A program made the position numbers and the translations under genes. Positions 44,135 to 54,231 of a stretch of 64,000 bases of DNA are shown in pieces. The number at the start of each line of letters is the position of its first letter. The stretch's first letter is position 1. The stretch covers positions 186,001-250,000 of the forward strand of contig JAHHIA010000007.1 in the NCBI GenBank assembly GCA_019359045.1, written 5' to 3'. Origin of the DNA: Scytolyngbya sp. HA4215-MV1. GTDB taxonomy: Bacteria; Cyanobacteriota; Cyanobacteriia; Leptolyngbyales; Leptolyngbyaceae. The notes under the pieces were generated by a model. The model ran no database searches, was not told the origin of the DNA, and saw only the letters and a list, made by a program, of their open reading frames with translations.

Positions 44135-45646
44135 TTGAAACGTTTGTTTCCTATTCGTAAAACGACGCGATGGCAATGGTTATTTACCCTTGCCCTAAGT
44201 GCTCTGCTGTTTGTGATCGCCATACCGGGCTATGCAGCAACTACCCCTCAGCAAGATTTGCAAAAGTTGGATGGGCATATTGAGCAAGCCTTGGTGAAGG
44301 CGAAAAAACGGGACTTTAACGGTGCCCAATCTGAGTTCAAAATTTACAACGATACCTGGTTTGATGTAGAAGATGGGGTCAAACAGGCTTCTCGCAAGAC
44401 TTACAAAGAGATTGAAGCAGCAATGGGAGAAGTCAAATTTGCCTTTTCCATTGAACCACCCAATCAAGCACAAGTTGTCCAATCATTGACAACTTTGCAT
44501 AAAGTCAACCAGCAGTTTATTACCAATAAGCTGACCGAACCAAGTTCTCAGGCAAGCAGTCCTTCTAGCGAAGTTACGATCGCCAGTCTCATTGACCACT
44601 TGAACCAGGCAAAGGTGTTTGTCCAGAAAAAAGATCTGGCAGCAGCGGCAACCGAAATCAAAACGGTTCAGACCAACTGGCTGGAAGTTGAGGGTATTGT
44701 TGCAACTAAATCAAAGCAAGACTACATCACAATTGAGAATGACCTGGCAAAAGCCTATGGTTTTCTCAACACAACCCCCACAGACATCAACAGTGCCCAA
44801 ACGGCGATCGATCAACTCAAGCAAACGCTGCAACCCTATGCCAATCGAAATTTGCGCTATACCCTACTGGATGCAGCATCGATCTTATTGCGTGAAGGGT
44901 TAGAAGCATTACTCGTCTTAGTCGCATTGCTGGCATTTATGTCGAAAAGTGGTAATGCAGATAAGAGCCGTTGGCTCTGGATTGGCGCAGGCGCAGGCGT
45001 CCTTGCCTCAATCTTGACTGCGATCGTCATTCGGATCTTTTTCGCGAACTTGACAACTGCGGGAGCCAGCCGAGAATTGCTGGAAGGCATTACTGGCATT
45101 GTTGCGGCCTCCATGCTGTTTTATGTGAGCTATTGGCTGCATAGCAAGTCTTCCTTAGGAGCATGGCAGGGATACATCCATCACCAGGCAACCTCAGCCC
45201 TCGCTAAAAATAGCGTATTCTCATTAGCACTGCTGGCTTTTTTGGCGGTCTTTCGGGAGGGAGGAGAAACCGCACTGTTCTACATCGGCATTGCACCGTC
45301 GATCAGCAATTCAGACCTGTTGGGAGGCTTGGCATTGGGCAGTGTGATATTGGTCATCGTTGCAGTGCTGATATTTGGAGTCGGGTTAAAAATTCCCCTC
45401 AAGCCGTTCTTTTTGGTTACGAGTGTCTTGATCTACTATCTGGGCTTCAAGTTTATTGGTAGCGGCATTCATGCCTTGCAAGTCGCGGGAATTTTGCCAG
45501 CGAGCCCTGCCAATTTCTTTCCCAGTTGGGAAACGCTGGGTCTTTATCCTACTTGGGAAACCACACTGGCACAGTTGGTGATTCTCTTGATTGCTCTGGC
45601 GATCGTCCTGCGAGATCGTTTGCGTGCGGCGGATTCAGCCGTTTAG
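44135..45646 (+). CDS. FTR1-family iron permease with duplicated N-terminal helical module
   Basis: 503 residues starting with TTG at 44135, set by a strong AAAGGAG site. A signal peptide (about 1-35) leads to two copies of an 85-residue helical module (about 40-130 and 150-240) on the periplasmic side. The membrane part (about 250-495, seven helices) has the iron-transfer motifs LREGLEA and FREGGET, typical of FTR1/EfeU ferrous or ferric permeases. The next gene encodes a lipoprotein with a third copy of the same module. The pair probably handles iron uptake; no Fur box was recognised. Confidence 0.88.
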   Translation: MKRLFPIRKTTRWQWLFTLALSALLFVIAIPGYAATTPQQDLQKLDGHIEQALVKAKKRDFNGAQSEFKIYNDTWFDVEDGVKQASRKTYKEIEAAMGEVKFAFSIEPPNQAQVVQSLTTLHKVNQQFITNKLTEPSSQASSPSSEVTIASLIDHLNQAKVFVQKKDLAAAATEIKTVQTNWLEVEGIVATKSKQDYITIENDLAKAYGFLNTTPTDINSAQTAIDQLKQTLQPYANRNLRYTLLDAASILLREGLEALLVLVALLAFMSKSGNADKSRWLWIGAGAGVLASILTAIVIRIFFANLTTAGASRELLEGITGIVAASMLFYVSYWLHSKSSLGAWQGYIHHQATSALAKNSVFSLALLAFLAVFREGGETALFYIGIAPSISNSDLLGGLALGSVILVIVAVLIFGVGLKIPLKPFFLVTSVLIYYLGFKFIGSGIHALQVAGILPASPANFFPSWETLGLYPTWETTLAQLVILLIALAIVLRDRLRAADSAV

Positions 45647-45718
45647 GCGCTACGGTTAGGAATGCCTGCTCGCCTGAACGATCGCCATATTCAATGGCGT
45701 GAAATCTATCCCATTCCA

Positions 45719-45757
45719 GGGGCACAAAGTTTTGTGCCCCTCTCGATAGACTTTTTT
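45719..45757 (+). terminator. Terminator after the iron permease gene
   Basis: GGGGCACAAA (45719-45728) and TTTGTGCCCC (45731-45740) form a 10-bp stem, followed after about ten bases by TTTTTT. Confidence 0.75.
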
Positions 45758-45794
45758 AGTTCCGACAATTAATTGTGTTTTGAGGATTCATAAA

Positions 45795-46256
45795 ATGATG
45801 CGTCTTAAATTCGGTTCTTTACTCGCTGTACTGTTGGTTGTGGGCTTGGGAGCTTGTAACAATCCCAGTCCCTCGCAGAGTGAGGCGACTGCTAGTCCAG
45901 AGGCAACTGCAACAACCGAAGCCAGTCCGGTGGCGTCAGCCAGTCCAACAACGACAGCCAATGACACCCAAAAGGTATTGACTGAAATGCAGGCAGTTTT
46001 AGCACAGACGAAAGCAGCCGTCCAAGCCAACGATTTTAAGAAAGCCCAAGCAGTGTATGCAGACTTTGATGAGAAATATTGGGAAAAGATTGAGGACGGT
46101 GTCAAAGAAAAATCGAAAGCGTCTTATAAACAGGTCGAAGAGGGCATGGTTGCAATTTCCAATCAGTTAAAAGCGCCGAAGCCAGATGCAACTAAGACGA
46201 TCGCTGCGATCGATGCGCTGACTAAAACACTGAATGCTTATGCCAAGGGTTCCTGA
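45795..46256 (+). CDS. Lipoprotein with an iron-permease-like helical module
   Basis: 153 residues from the ATG at 45795 (MMRLKFGSLLAVLLVVGLGAC), which places a lipobox LGAC at about residue 18-21. A Ser/Thr/Ala/Pro-rich linker follows, then an 85-residue helical module (DFKKAQAVYADFDEKYWEKIEDGVK) strikingly similar to the modules of the upstream FTR1-type permease (DFNGAQSEFKIYNDTWFDVEDG). It probably works beside the permease at the outer face of the plasma membrane, perhaps in metal binding; that role is inferred. Confidence 0.85.
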   Translation: MMRLKFGSLLAVLLVVGLGACNNPSPSQSEATASPEATATTEASPVASASPTTTANDTQKVLTEMQAVLAQTKAAVQANDFKKAQAVYADFDEKYWEKIEDGVKEKSKASYKQVEEGMVAISNQLKAPKPDATKTIAAIDALTKTLNAYAKGS

Positions 46257-46640
46257 GGACTGAAGGTTACCGTCTAACTTTAACCAATTGAAGTCTCTGT
46301 AATAGACACGCCATAGAGACTTTGCCAGGTTCTTGCAGCTCCCTATGGCGTTTGTATAATCAAGCTCTCCTATATCGCCCAAAATTGGGAGTACCCGAAA
46401 ACTGTGGAGATCGGGTTGCGATTGTGTAATTTCTTAACGGAAGGATTGTGAATCCCCGATCCTCTTTGACAATTGAGAAGACCTTTAAAGACTGCTGACT
46501 GAACAAAATGCCTGTTGGATAAAGTGAGCTAGACTCAGATTTGAACTCAGTCCCATAGATAAAGAGGTTGACAGCGTCAAAGTCTGACAACTCGAAACGA
46601 CAGGCTAAGATTAAACTGACAGCGTGGAGAGGAAGGAGCC
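46257..46640. other. 384-bp gap with hairpin and motif copy c
   Basis: A hairpin with 8-bp arms CGCCATAG (46309-46316) and CTATGGCG (46343-46350) may terminate the lipoprotein transcript. The direct-repeat motif copy c lies at 46531-46550. Nothing else is supported. Confidence 0.45.
46531..46550 (+). promoter_or_regulatory. Direct-repeat motif copy c
   Basis: AGACTCAGATTTGAACTCAG: GACTCA and AACTCA at a 12-bp spacing, as in copies a and b. It lies 91-110 bp upstream of the gene at 46641. Confidence 0.35.
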
Positions 46641-47123
46641 ATGAATACGATTCGGGAGCAATTCACAAAACTGTGGCAACTCCTGTCGAACTCGGAGACA
46701 GGAACCAACTATCAAAAGACTCTGGGGAACACCTGGCAGATTTTGCGAGAAACGCTTAAACTTGCCTGGTTAATACTCTGTTTTGGCTTAGTCATGCTGG
46801 CTTGGTTGTGGAACGTTGCCATTCAGGGCGGACAAAGTTTACGAAGTTGGTTAAACGGAATTGAAGAACCAACTGCCAATCGAGTTTTGTCAGAGGCGGG
46901 CAAAGTTCTGCTCACCGCCGGGCAGACAACAACCACATCTCTGGTTTCTCAAGCCAGAAGTCAGTTGGGCATTCCAGAACCTGTTGAAGTGAAAGCAGTG
47001 CCTGTTAGTGAACCGAAAAAGCAAATTGCAGGCAATCCGGTTGTCCCAGTTGTTGATCCAAAACCAATCCCTACCCCGATCGCAGAACCGACTGCAATCG
47101 ATGAAGAATCACCTACCGCATAG
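46641..47123 (+). CDS. Unknown single-pass membrane protein with Pro-rich tail
   Basis: 160 residues; ATG at 46641 preceded by a clear AAGGAG site. One hydrophobic segment (LAWLILCFGLVMLAWLWNVA, about residues 41-60) follows a short soluble N-terminus. The C-terminal third is rich in Pro, Val and acidic residues (VVPVVDPKPIPTPIAEP), suggesting an unstructured tail. I do not recognise the family. It lies in the signalling island, with motif copy c upstream. Confidence 0.75.
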   Translation: MNTIREQFTKLWQLLSNSETGTNYQKTLGNTWQILRETLKLAWLILCFGLVMLAWLWNVAIQGGQSLRSWLNGIEEPTANRVLSEAGKVLLTAGQTTTTSLVSQARSQLGIPEPVEVKAVPVSEPKKQIAGNPVVPVVDPKPIPTPIAEPTAIDEESPTA

Positions 47124-47223
47124 TTACTGTGCTGTCAGACTAAGCGTTTTGGTAGATAACATCAATCAAAAGCATTGATTGGTCAACCCAGCTTGATCAA
47201 TGAGTCTAGATGAGAAACAGAGG

Positions 47224-47254
47224 CACACCTTTTGCCAAGGTGTGTTTTTGTTTT
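47224..47254 (+). terminator. Intrinsic terminator
   Basis: CACACCTT (47224-47231) and AAGGTGTG (47237-47244) form an 8-bp stem with a 5-base loop, followed by a T-rich tract. About 100 bp after the membrane protein gene. Confidence 0.8.
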
Positions 47255-47302
47255 AGGGAGTGGAAAACAGCCTCAGTTATTCAACACCACCGAAAATCGT
47301 CA

Positions 47303-47497
47303 TTAAGGGAATCGCAAAGCCCAATGAAAATTTGGTTTTCCTCCCCTCCCTTTGCCATTCTGTTCCTGCAAAGTCAGCAACGTCTCAGCCATGCGGATGA
47401 CCACTGCATTCTGAGCGAATTTGGCACTCGATGCTGGATTCGCATCCGCTTCAGGCATCCCGATCGCCTGTAAGTGCTTTTGCATGAATTTTGACAT
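47303..47497 (-). CDS. Possible small protein of unknown function
   Basis: 64 codons from an ATG at 47497 (MSKFMQKHLQAIGMPEADAN). Third-position base use resembles that of nearby genes, which is mild support. No ribosome site, homologue or domain is recognised. It could be a gene remnant or chance. Confidence 0.25.
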   Translation of the reverse strand: MSKFMQKHLQAIGMPEADANPASSAKFAQNAVVIRMAETLLTLQEQNGKGRGGKPNFHWALRFP

Positions 47498-47680
47498 GCA
47501 GTCGGGGCGTTTTTAGCCCATCAGACCCCGTAGACTGCTTCCCCGAGGCACTGGGGTCGAACAGTTTCGCCTGTCATTTTTTTCCAATTTACAAGACAAC
47601 GAACCGCTGGAAGGGAGATCGTGCCTTTGCCAGACATCGTCGATCGTCCAAAAAACTCAAATTATCACGGGGATAACACC

Positions 47681-48136
47681 ATGGCAAACATCATTGGCAC
47701 CAATCGAAATGCCAATCTAATTGGCACTAATGAAAATGACATTTTACACCCAAGTTAGGTAACGATTTTGTCGATGGAGGAGCAGGCATTGATACCTTGG
47801 TTCTCGACTTCTCATCTATTGTTTACCAATATTGAGCAACTCAATATCACAGGCAGTAAAGGCAACGATTTTTTTTAGAGGAGGAGCGTTTAGTGATGTT
47901 TTGAGGGGAAGTGCAGGCAACAATGCTCTGTATGGCGAAGCAGGTAATGACAAATGGCACGATCGCGACTAACATTGAATTTCTTGATGGCTTTACCACG
48001 GGCAGTAGAAACGATCGAATCCTTTATAGCCTTAATCTTGACAACACCATCAACACGGGCGATGGCAACGACACGATCAATTCTGGATTGGGACGTGATG
48101 TGGTAGACGGGGGAGTAGGCAATGCTTGCTGATTAT
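47681..48136 (+). pseudogene. Decayed RTX (hemolysin-type calcium-binding) protein gene
   Basis: Starts ATG at 47681 (MANIIGTNRNANLIGTNEND) but meets a stop after 25 codons. RTX-like pieces then appear in changing frames: GNDFVDGGAGIDTLVL, ITGSKGNDF, GSAGNNALYGEAGND and DGNDTINSGLGRDVVDGG. Several frameshifts and stops are needed to join them, so this is a broken gene for a calcium-binding repeat protein of the secreted type. Total preserved length is about 150 codons. A hairpin at 48217-48243 follows. Confidence 0.75.
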
Positions 48137-48216
48137 TGACTACTCTTCTACAGGTGGTTTAAGCAGCTTGTTCGTGCTTGCCCAAATTCGATCGCCATCC
48201 ATCTTTACTTCAAGTA

Positions 48217-48243
48217 GAACAAGGGGGCTTCAGCCCCTTGTTC
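48217..48243. terminator. Hairpin between the RTX remnant and an NfeD-like gene
   Basis: GAACAAGGGG and CCCCTTGTTC form an almost continuous stem around a short GC/TTCA loop. A second hairpin (GGGTCAGA/TCTGACCC, 48300-48319) lies just beyond the stop of the convergent NfeD-like gene. Together they could end transcription from both sides. Confidence 0.6.
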
Positions 48244-48332
48244 ACTCCAGGTCTCAAAATGCCTAGAGAAGTAGAGTCGTCACTGGCATAGAGTTTAGAG
48301 GGTCAGATTTTTCTGACCCACGCTTAGTTCTA

Positions 48333-48563
48333 CTACTCGATCGGAACCACGAGTAGAGTAATCCCCTGTATCCCGACAATACTGACTGTATTGCCAGGGA
48401 GAATGATTATTGGGCGATCGGGTTGGTAAAGTTCGGCGGGCCAATAGGTGCCCTGGTGCTTGACTCGTCCCGGTTGAGTAGTAGTAATTTGCTGCTCCAC
48501 CCTGCCAGGAGTTGGACTAGAGAAAAATTCAGGACTAGAGGATTTAAAGAAGAATTCGTTCAT
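48333..48563 (-). CDS. NfeD-like OB-fold protein 1 (short)
   Basis: 76 residues. The segment PGRVKHQGTYWPAELY, followed by ILPGNTVSIVGIQGITLLVVP, is the pattern of the C-terminal OB-fold domain of NfeD proteins. A paralogue lies at 53608. NfeD domains usually accompany membrane proteases or stomatin-like proteins, but this copy has no membrane segment. It lies in the signalling island, about 1.4 kb upstream of the WD40 STAND gene on the opposite strand. Confidence 0.7.
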   Translation of the reverse strand: MNEFFFKSSSPEFFSSPTPGRVEQQITTTQPGRVKHQGTYWPAELYQPDRPIIILPGNTVSIVGIQGITLLVVPIE

Positions 48564-49796
48564 GGTATGGGTGCCCCTGTTGAGGTGGGATATGTCATTT
48601 GTAGCTTGTATCCATTTGCCGTCATGCTTAGGAGACGATCGTCAAAACTCTTCATCCACAGCATTGGCAAAGCGAACCTCCTTGACCCAACGAGCACACA
48701 GTCTAAACGATCAACCTTGATGTACTAAGGTGGGCCTTAATCAGGAGGCTAGTATTTTTGCAAATTGAGAAATCAAACTGCGACGATCGCAGCAACACAC
48801 TCGCCTGTAAATAGATCACTTGAATGAATGAGAAATCTTAAAATCACCTGATTGCTGAGGCTGGAATGAACTTGTTAAATCCATCCAGCACATTGGTAAG
48901 GTCACGCTGCTTTTAAACAGCGCTCAAGCAAGTAAGATAACTGACCTCCTGGAAGTTAAGTTGGGATCACAAGCGAGTTCACAACGCCTACTCCTCAACA
49001 ATTTCGACCAACTTCATCTCCGGATGAAACATACTATATCATCACTAGACTTAATTTTACATACCCCAACAGTTTTTTTGGGCAAGTTGCTTAAAAGTGC
49101 TCAATCTGCTCATACTTGCGTCAATTCTTAGCTCTAGCAGTCAAGTCTTTGCGGAAAAGTGTCATCTTGCATTCTCAAAATTGTAGTATTGATTGCCAGA
49201 ACATACTCCGCCAATTTGGTATGGTATGGAATAGCACGAAATGGGTAATTTTGTCCTAAATCTGCTGGGGAGAGGATTCGCCTTTGCCATGCCTCGATCG
49301 AACTCAGATCTCCTGCTCAGCGGGAATCTCAATCCAGCCTCTTGTTTCACTTTGTGTAGAGTGAGACTGTTTTCATTCAATATTCAGGCTAATAGAAAGA
49401 AGGTCAAAAAAATCCTAAAAAATAATAGGGCATTTGAGTGTAGATCATACACTTTGATATCCATTAATTGGAGATTTGATCTCAAATTTGACCGCTCATT
49501 AATCAATCACAATCTTTCTTTTTCATTAGCAAGTCTTGAAATGAAGAAACCCGATTGAGCCAGCACAACAGATCGATATTCAACCGAGTGTTTAGGACCT
49601 TGACACACACAATTGCATGGCCGAAAACATCCTAGATTAAGCTTAGATTCGCCCACCCCATTGAATCCACTATTTCAGATTGAGCAATCGTTAAGTGCGA
49701 TCGCCAAAATCTAGCCCAGCTAGCAACTGCGATCTCAAATTACGCTCCTACAACTGATTTGGCTCCTACCCATCAGAAGAATTTAAGTGGGTCATT

Positions 49797-49812
49797 AAAC
49801 TCACTTTTAACT
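49797..49812 (+). promoter_or_regulatory. Direct-repeat motif copy d (degenerate)
   Basis: AAACTCACTTTTAACT resembles the core of copies a-c, but the second unit is degraded (AACTAT). It lies 162-177 bp upstream of the WD40 STAND gene, a distance close to that of copy b from its gene. Confidence 0.25.
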
Positions 49813-49901
49813 ATCAAGAAAGAAACCTTTTTAATCTTTCAGATAAGGAATGAATAAAGTGTAAAGATATTCGTGAATTATCATGAATCTCCTGTGAAAT
49901 G

Positions 49902-49934
49902 TCTGAACTTATCTTAAAGTATGAAAAGTTCAGA
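49902..49934. promoter_or_regulatory. Inverted repeat upstream of the WD40 STAND gene
   Basis: TCTGAACTT (49902-49910) and AAGTTCAGA (49926-49934) are exact inverted 9-mers with a 15-base spacer. They lie 40-72 bp before the ATG, in operator range. Possible site for a dimeric regulator. Confidence 0.4.
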
Positions 49935-49973
49935 ATCATACTAAAGCATCCCGGCAGCTTAAGGTCTTGATCC

Positions 49974-52900
49974 ATGGATTTTGAAGAAGCTTACGATGTG
50001 GCAGATGCTGCTGTTTTCGGTCGAAAGGAAAGACATCTGACTGCAGCCGAGGTCACCGTCCTGCGGGGGACATGGAATAACCAATCTTATGAAGAGATTG
50101 CGGCAGATTCGCGCTACAGCTTGAACTATTTAAAACGTGATGTCGGACCCAAGTTTTGGCGAATGTTGTCAGAGGCGTTGGGAGAGGAGGTCAATAAAAC
50201 CAACTTTCGATCGGCGCTAGAACGTAAGAAAATCCTGGAAGGTGAGGCTGGGACTTCTCTTCGCGAGTCTCTCTATTCTGACTTGGGCACCGCAGTCAAC
50301 CCAGAATCGCCCCATCCAGCCAACCAGATAAAAGCCCCCGAACCGATGATGGATTGGGGAGAAGCGGTTGATATCTCAACCTTCCACGGACGAACTGAAG
50401 ACCTGACAACCTTAGAAACCTGGATTCTAGCGGAGCAATGTCGCCTAGTAGGTGTGCTGGGAACAGGAGGAATTGGCAAAACCTTTCTGGCAGTGAAACT
50501 GGCTTATCAGATTAAGAATCAGTTTGAGTACTTTATTTGGCGATCGCTGCGTCACCAACCGACCGTTCAGAGCATCCTGACGGATCTCATCCAATTTTTA
50601 GCAGGGCAGAATTCGCCCGACATCCCTACGGACACCAACGCTGCCATTACCTTGTTGTTAAGCTATTTCCGCCAACATCGATGTCTAGTGGTGCTAGATG
50701 GCGCAGAAATGCTCTTGAAACCAGCAATTCGCGGAGGGCGCTATTTGGATGGCTACGAAGAATACGGCGAACTTTTTGACCGAATTGGCTTAGAAGTTCA
50801 CAAAAGCTGTCTGGTGGTGACCAGTCGCGAGAAGCCCAAAGAATTTACGGCACAAGAGGGAGAGTCTTTGCCCGTCCGTTCTCTAGAACTAGCTGGAATG
50901 GATCAAGCAGCTGCCCAAGCAATTTTGAAAGATAAAGGGCTGTCGGCATCGGAACAGGAATGCGCAGAACTCAATCGTCGGTATTCAGGCAGTCCAGTGG
51001 CACTCAAAATTGCGGCTACTGCTATTCAAAATTTATTCGATGGCAATATTGCTAAGTTTCTGGCTGAAGCGACGATCGTCTTTGACGCGATCGGGCGATT
51101 ACTGGAAAAGCAATTTATTCGATTATCAGGTTCAGAAAAAAAAGTTCTTTACTGGCTGGCAATTCACCAAACCTGGGTGTCAATTTCAGAGTTGCGGCAA
51201 GAGATCGTGTCCCCGCTGCTCCAGGCAAAGTTGCTCGATGCCCTCTATGCGCTGGGGCGGCGATCGCTGATTGAGAAAAGCAGTGCAGGCTTTACCCTAC
51301 AACCTGCCCTGCGAGAGTATGTGATTGGCGTAATTGTTACTCAAGCTTGCGAAGAAATTCAATCGGGCAAAATTGATCTGCTCAATAGCCATGTCTTGAT
51401 GCGGGCAGAAGCCGAAGATTACCTGCGAGAGGCACAGTTTCAACACATTCTCACCCCTTTAACGGAAAGATTGCTGGCAGAGTTTAAAAGCCTGGAACAG
51501 GTCAAAGATCGGTTGATGCAGATTGTGGCTGAGCAGCGAGAAAAACTATCGCTCAAACGTGGCTACATCGGCAGCAATGTCGTGAATCTATTGCGGGCAA
51601 TGGGCGTCCATTTGAACGAACTAGACTTTTCGGGACTAATGCTCTGGCAAGCTTGCTTTCAAGGCATTACCCTGCATCAGGCTAATTTTGAACGGGCGGA
51701 TTTGGAGTTCTGTCGATTTACCGAAACGCTGGGCAATGTGTTGGCGATCGCCTTCAGTCCCGATGGGCAGATGCTGGCAACGGGCGATGACACCGCCCAA
51801 ATTTGTCTGTGGGAAGTGGCATCGGGTAAGAAACTTGCCACACTAACCGGACACAATAGCTGGATTCGCGCGATCGCCTTCAGCCCCAATGGGCAAATTT
51901 TGGCAAGTGGCAGTCAAGATCAGACTGTGCGGTTGTGGCATGTACCGACGCAGCAATTCATCAAAGTGCTGAAAGATCCTGCCCTCCAGTCAGACCTTTC
52001 CCACAAGGATTGGGTAGGAGCCGTAACCTTTCATCCCAGTGGCGAGAGTTTGGTCAGCGGTAGTCATGATTACACCATCAAACTGTGGCATCTGGCATCG
52101 GAGACCTGTCGAGCACTGCCCTACCAAAATCGAATTCGCTCGATCGCCTTTAGCCCCGATGGCAAAACCCTCGCAATGGGCGGAGATGATTGTGTCGTCA
52201 GCCTCCGCAATGCCAACACTGGCAAATATCTCAAAACTCTGGAAGGCCATACAGACTGGGTACGATCGGTTGCATTTAGTCCCAATGGAGACATCCTGGC
52301 GAGTGGCAGTGATGACCAAACGGTAAGATTGTGGCAGGTCAAAACGGGTGAATGTCGCCAAATTCTAGAAGCTCATGGGAACTGGGTCAGATCAGTCGCC
52401 TTTAGCCAGGATGGCAACTTGTTGGCAACCGCAGGGGACGATTATCGGGTCAAGCTGTGGAATGTCCAGACGGGTGAGTGCCTGAACACCTTAGAGAAAC
52501 ATACTGGCATTGTTTGGGCTGTCACGTTTAGTCCCGATGGACGATCGTTGGCAAGCGGCGGGGATGACCAAACGGTGCGGGTATGGCAAGTCGAGAGTGG
52601 ACTGTGTCTGCGAACCGCCCAAGGGTGTGCAGCCGGAGTACGAGCGATCGCCTACGCACCAGAGGTTTTCGAGCACAACGGTTTACAACGGCACTGGTTA
52701 GCCAGTGGCAGCAATGACCACACCGTCAAGATATGGGATACCCATACCGAAAAGGTGATCCGTTGGTTTCCAGGACATACTCGGCGGGTCTGGTCAGTCA
52801 AATTCAGTCCGGATGGTCAGTGGTTAGCCAGTGGCAGCGACGACAAGACAGTGCGACTTTGGGATGTGCACACCGGCGACTGCCAGGTGCTCCAGGGTCA

Positions 52901-53645
52901 TACCAACTACGTCCGATCGACTGCCTTTAGTCCCGATGGCAAGCTACTGGCGAGTGGTGGACACGATCGCGAAGTGCGACTTTGGGAGGTACATTCTGGT
53001 CAGTGTATTCAAACACTGAAGGGACATCAGCATTGGGTCAGAACGATCGCCTTTCATCCAGCAGGCAAACTGCTCGCCAGTAGCGGCGATGAACTGGAAG
53101 TCTGGTTATGGGATGTGGAAACAGGCAAATGCGTGAAAACCCTGGGCAAGCATGAACATCGCATTCGCTCGATCGCCTTCAGTCCAGATGGCAAATACCT
53201 GGCAAGCGGCAGTGATGACAAGACCATCCTGTTGTGGGATGTGATCTCAGGGCAATGCCTTTCGGTCTTACAAGGACACACCATTGGGGTGCAATCGGTA
53301 GCGTTTGCCCCAAGTTTAACCAATGAGGCTGGCGATTTGATATTGGTCAGTGGCAGTGATGACAAAACCGTGCGGCTGTGGAATGCACGCACGGCTGAAT
53401 GTCTCAAGGTATTGCTGGGACACACCCACTGGGTGCGATCGGTTGCCTTTCATCCCGATGGACAAACCCTTGCCAGCGGTAGCCAGGACGAGACCATCCG
53501 GTTATGGGATGTCAAAACGGGGGATTGTATCTCAGTTCTGAGAACGGAAAGACCTTACGAGGGAATGAACATTACCCAGGCGATGGGTCTTTCCGAAGTT
53601 CAGAAAACTACGCTGAAAGATTTAGGAGCGGTAGAGCAGGTTTAG
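49974..53645 (+). CDS. STAND NTPase: VMAP-type HTH, NB-ARC, 14 WD40 repeats
   Basis: 1223 residues. The N-terminal helix-turn-helix (about 1-85, [20 protein letters not shown]) is of the VMAP-M9 type. The NB-ARC domain follows (about 135-400; Walker A GTGGIGKT near 162, Walker [10 protein letters not shown] near 237, then TSREKPKE). A linker with [12 protein letters not shown] leads to 14 WD40 units (about 589-1195), each ending in an LWxV-type motif and sufficient for two seven-bladed propellers. A short conserved tail ([16 protein letters not shown]) ends the protein. Likely a switch that oligomerises on ligand sensing by the propellers. The effector and ligand are unknown. Its last 38 bp overlap the convergent NfeD-like gene. 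Confidence 0.93.
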   Translation: MDFEEAYDVADAAVFGRKERHLTAAEVTVLRGTWNNQSYEEIAADSRYSLNYLKRDVGPKFWRMLSEALGEEVNKTNFRSALERKKILEGEAGTSLRESLYSDLGTAVNPESPHPANQIKAPEPMMDWGEAVDISTFHGRTEDLTTLETWILAEQCRLVGVLGTGGIGKTFLAVKLAYQIKNQFEYFIWRSLRHQPTVQSILTDLIQFLAGQNSPDIPTDTNAAITLLLSYFRQHRCLVVLDGAEMLLKPAIRGGRYLDGYEEYGELFDRIGLEVHKSCLVVTSREKPKEFTAQEGESLPVRSLELAGMDQAAAQAILKDKGLSASEQECAELNRRYSGSPVALKIAATAIQNLFDGNIAKFLAEATIVFDAIGRLLEKQFIRLSGSEKKVLYWLAIHQTWVSISELRQEIVSPLLQAKLLDALYALGRRSLIEKSSAGFTLQPALREYVIGVIVTQACEEIQSGKIDLLNSHVLMRAEAEDYLREAQFQHILTPLTERLLAEFKSLEQVKDRLMQIVAEQREKLSLKRGYIGSNVVNLLRAMGVHLNELDFSGLMLWQACFQGITLHQANFERADLEFCRFTETLGNVLAIAFSPDGQMLATGDDTAQICLWEVASGKKLATLTGHNSWIRAIAFSPNGQILASGSQDQTVRLWHVPTQQFIKVLKDPALQSDLSHKDWVGAVTFHPSGESLVSGSHDYTIKLWHLASETCRALPYQNRIRSIAFSPDGKTLAMGGDDCVVSLRNANTGKYLKTLEGHTDWVRSVAFSPNGDILASGSDDQTVRLWQVKTGECRQILEAHGNWVRSVAFSQDGNLLATAGDDYRVKLWNVQTGECLNTLEKHTGIVWAVTFSPDGRSLASGGDDQTVRVWQVESGLCLRTAQGCAAGVRAIAYAPEVFEHNGLQRHWLASGSNDHTVKIWDTHTEKVIRWFPGHTRRVWSVKFSPDGQWLASGSDDKTVRLWDVHTGDCQVLQGHTNYVRSTAFSPDGKLLASGGHDREVRLWEVHSGQCIQTLKGHQHWVRTIAFHPAGKLLASSGDELEVWLWDVETGKCVKTLGKHEHRIRSIAFSPDGKYLASGSDDKTILLWDVISGQCLSVLQGHTIGVQSVAFAPSLTNEAGDLILVSGSDDKTVRLWNARTAECLKVLLGHTHWVRSVAFHPDGQTLASGSQDETIRLWDVKTGDCISVLRTERPYEGMNITQAMGLSEVQKTTLKDLGAVEQV

Positions 53646-53958
53646 CAGACAGACACGGTTCAGACAAGTCTGTCTCTAACCAGCGGATGGGCTGTACCAA
53701 TAAGGTAATATTTTCTCGGCCTACTACATAAACGACGTCCCCCGGCAACAGGGTCAAGTCTTGCTCACACTGGGCGGGCCACCAGGTACCCTGGAACCGG
53801 ACTCGACCAGGTTGACCGGGATAAATGGTTGCAGAAACGATCGCCTCCCCTTCTAACGCATTGGGATTGAATCTGTGAGGCAAGCTTGTCATCACATTGC
53901 CCTTGGCTTCGGCGTACCAAAACGCTTGAAAAGCTTTGATCAGGTTAAAGGTCGCCAT
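53608..53958 (-). CDS. NfeD-like OB-fold protein 2
   Basis: 116 residues from the ATG at 53958 ([15 protein letters not shown]), placed by an AGGAGGAAC site directly upstream; the frame is open to 54015. The N-terminal 60 residues are variable; then [19 protein letters not shown] and [21 protein letters not shown] give the NfeD OB-fold pattern. Paralogue of the short protein at 48333. Its end overlaps the STAND gene by 38 bp on the other strand. Confidence 0.8.
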   Translation of the reverse strand: MATFNLIKAFQAFWYAEAKGNVMTSLPHRFNPNALEGEAIVSATIYPGQPGRVRFQGTWWPAQCEQDLTLLPGDVVYVVGRENITLLVQPIRWLETDLSEPCLSAKPALPLLNLSA

Positions 53959-54231
53959 GCTGTTCCTCCTGTTTGGATGGTGGATTGCTCCCATAAAAGC
54001 AGTCGTATCTGGCAATTTCGTGCTGTGAACTTCACAAGTACTTCATACAACTGAAATTGACCCATTCCCGAAAAAGGGATTTCAATTGCTTGGAATGCCA
54101 CTCCTCGCCTTTGCCAAATCAGGATGCACCGATGATGACGTAGCTCAAACGTATCGAGATCGGATGTAATTCTCTATAAAGAGAAGATAAAGATAGCTCA
54201 GAAAAAGAGACTCAAGCTAGCGCCGAGAGAA

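Larger units (their letters stand above)
47124..47680. other. 557-bp gap between the Pro-rich membrane protein gene and the RTX remnant
   Basis: It contains a clear terminator at 47224-47250 and one minus-strand frame (47303-47497) of uncertain reality, both listed. Nothing else can be supported. Confidence 0.4.
48564..49973. other. 1.4-kb gap upstream of the WD40 STAND gene
   Basis: The largest gene-free stretch here. It holds motif copy d (49797-49812) and an inverted repeat (49902-49934), listed separately. A frame at 48859-49131 is open for 90 codons but lacks a start and was rejected. The right half is AT-rich. Otherwise nothing is recognised. Confidence 0.45.

Noticed and set aside
48859-49131. 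90-codon open frame in the large gap before the WD40 STAND gene
   Set aside because: No start codon, ribosome site or recognised similarity; a frame of this length can occur by chance.
49241-49558. 105-codon plus-strand frame
   Set aside because: No ribosome site, AT-rich second half and no protein-like pattern.
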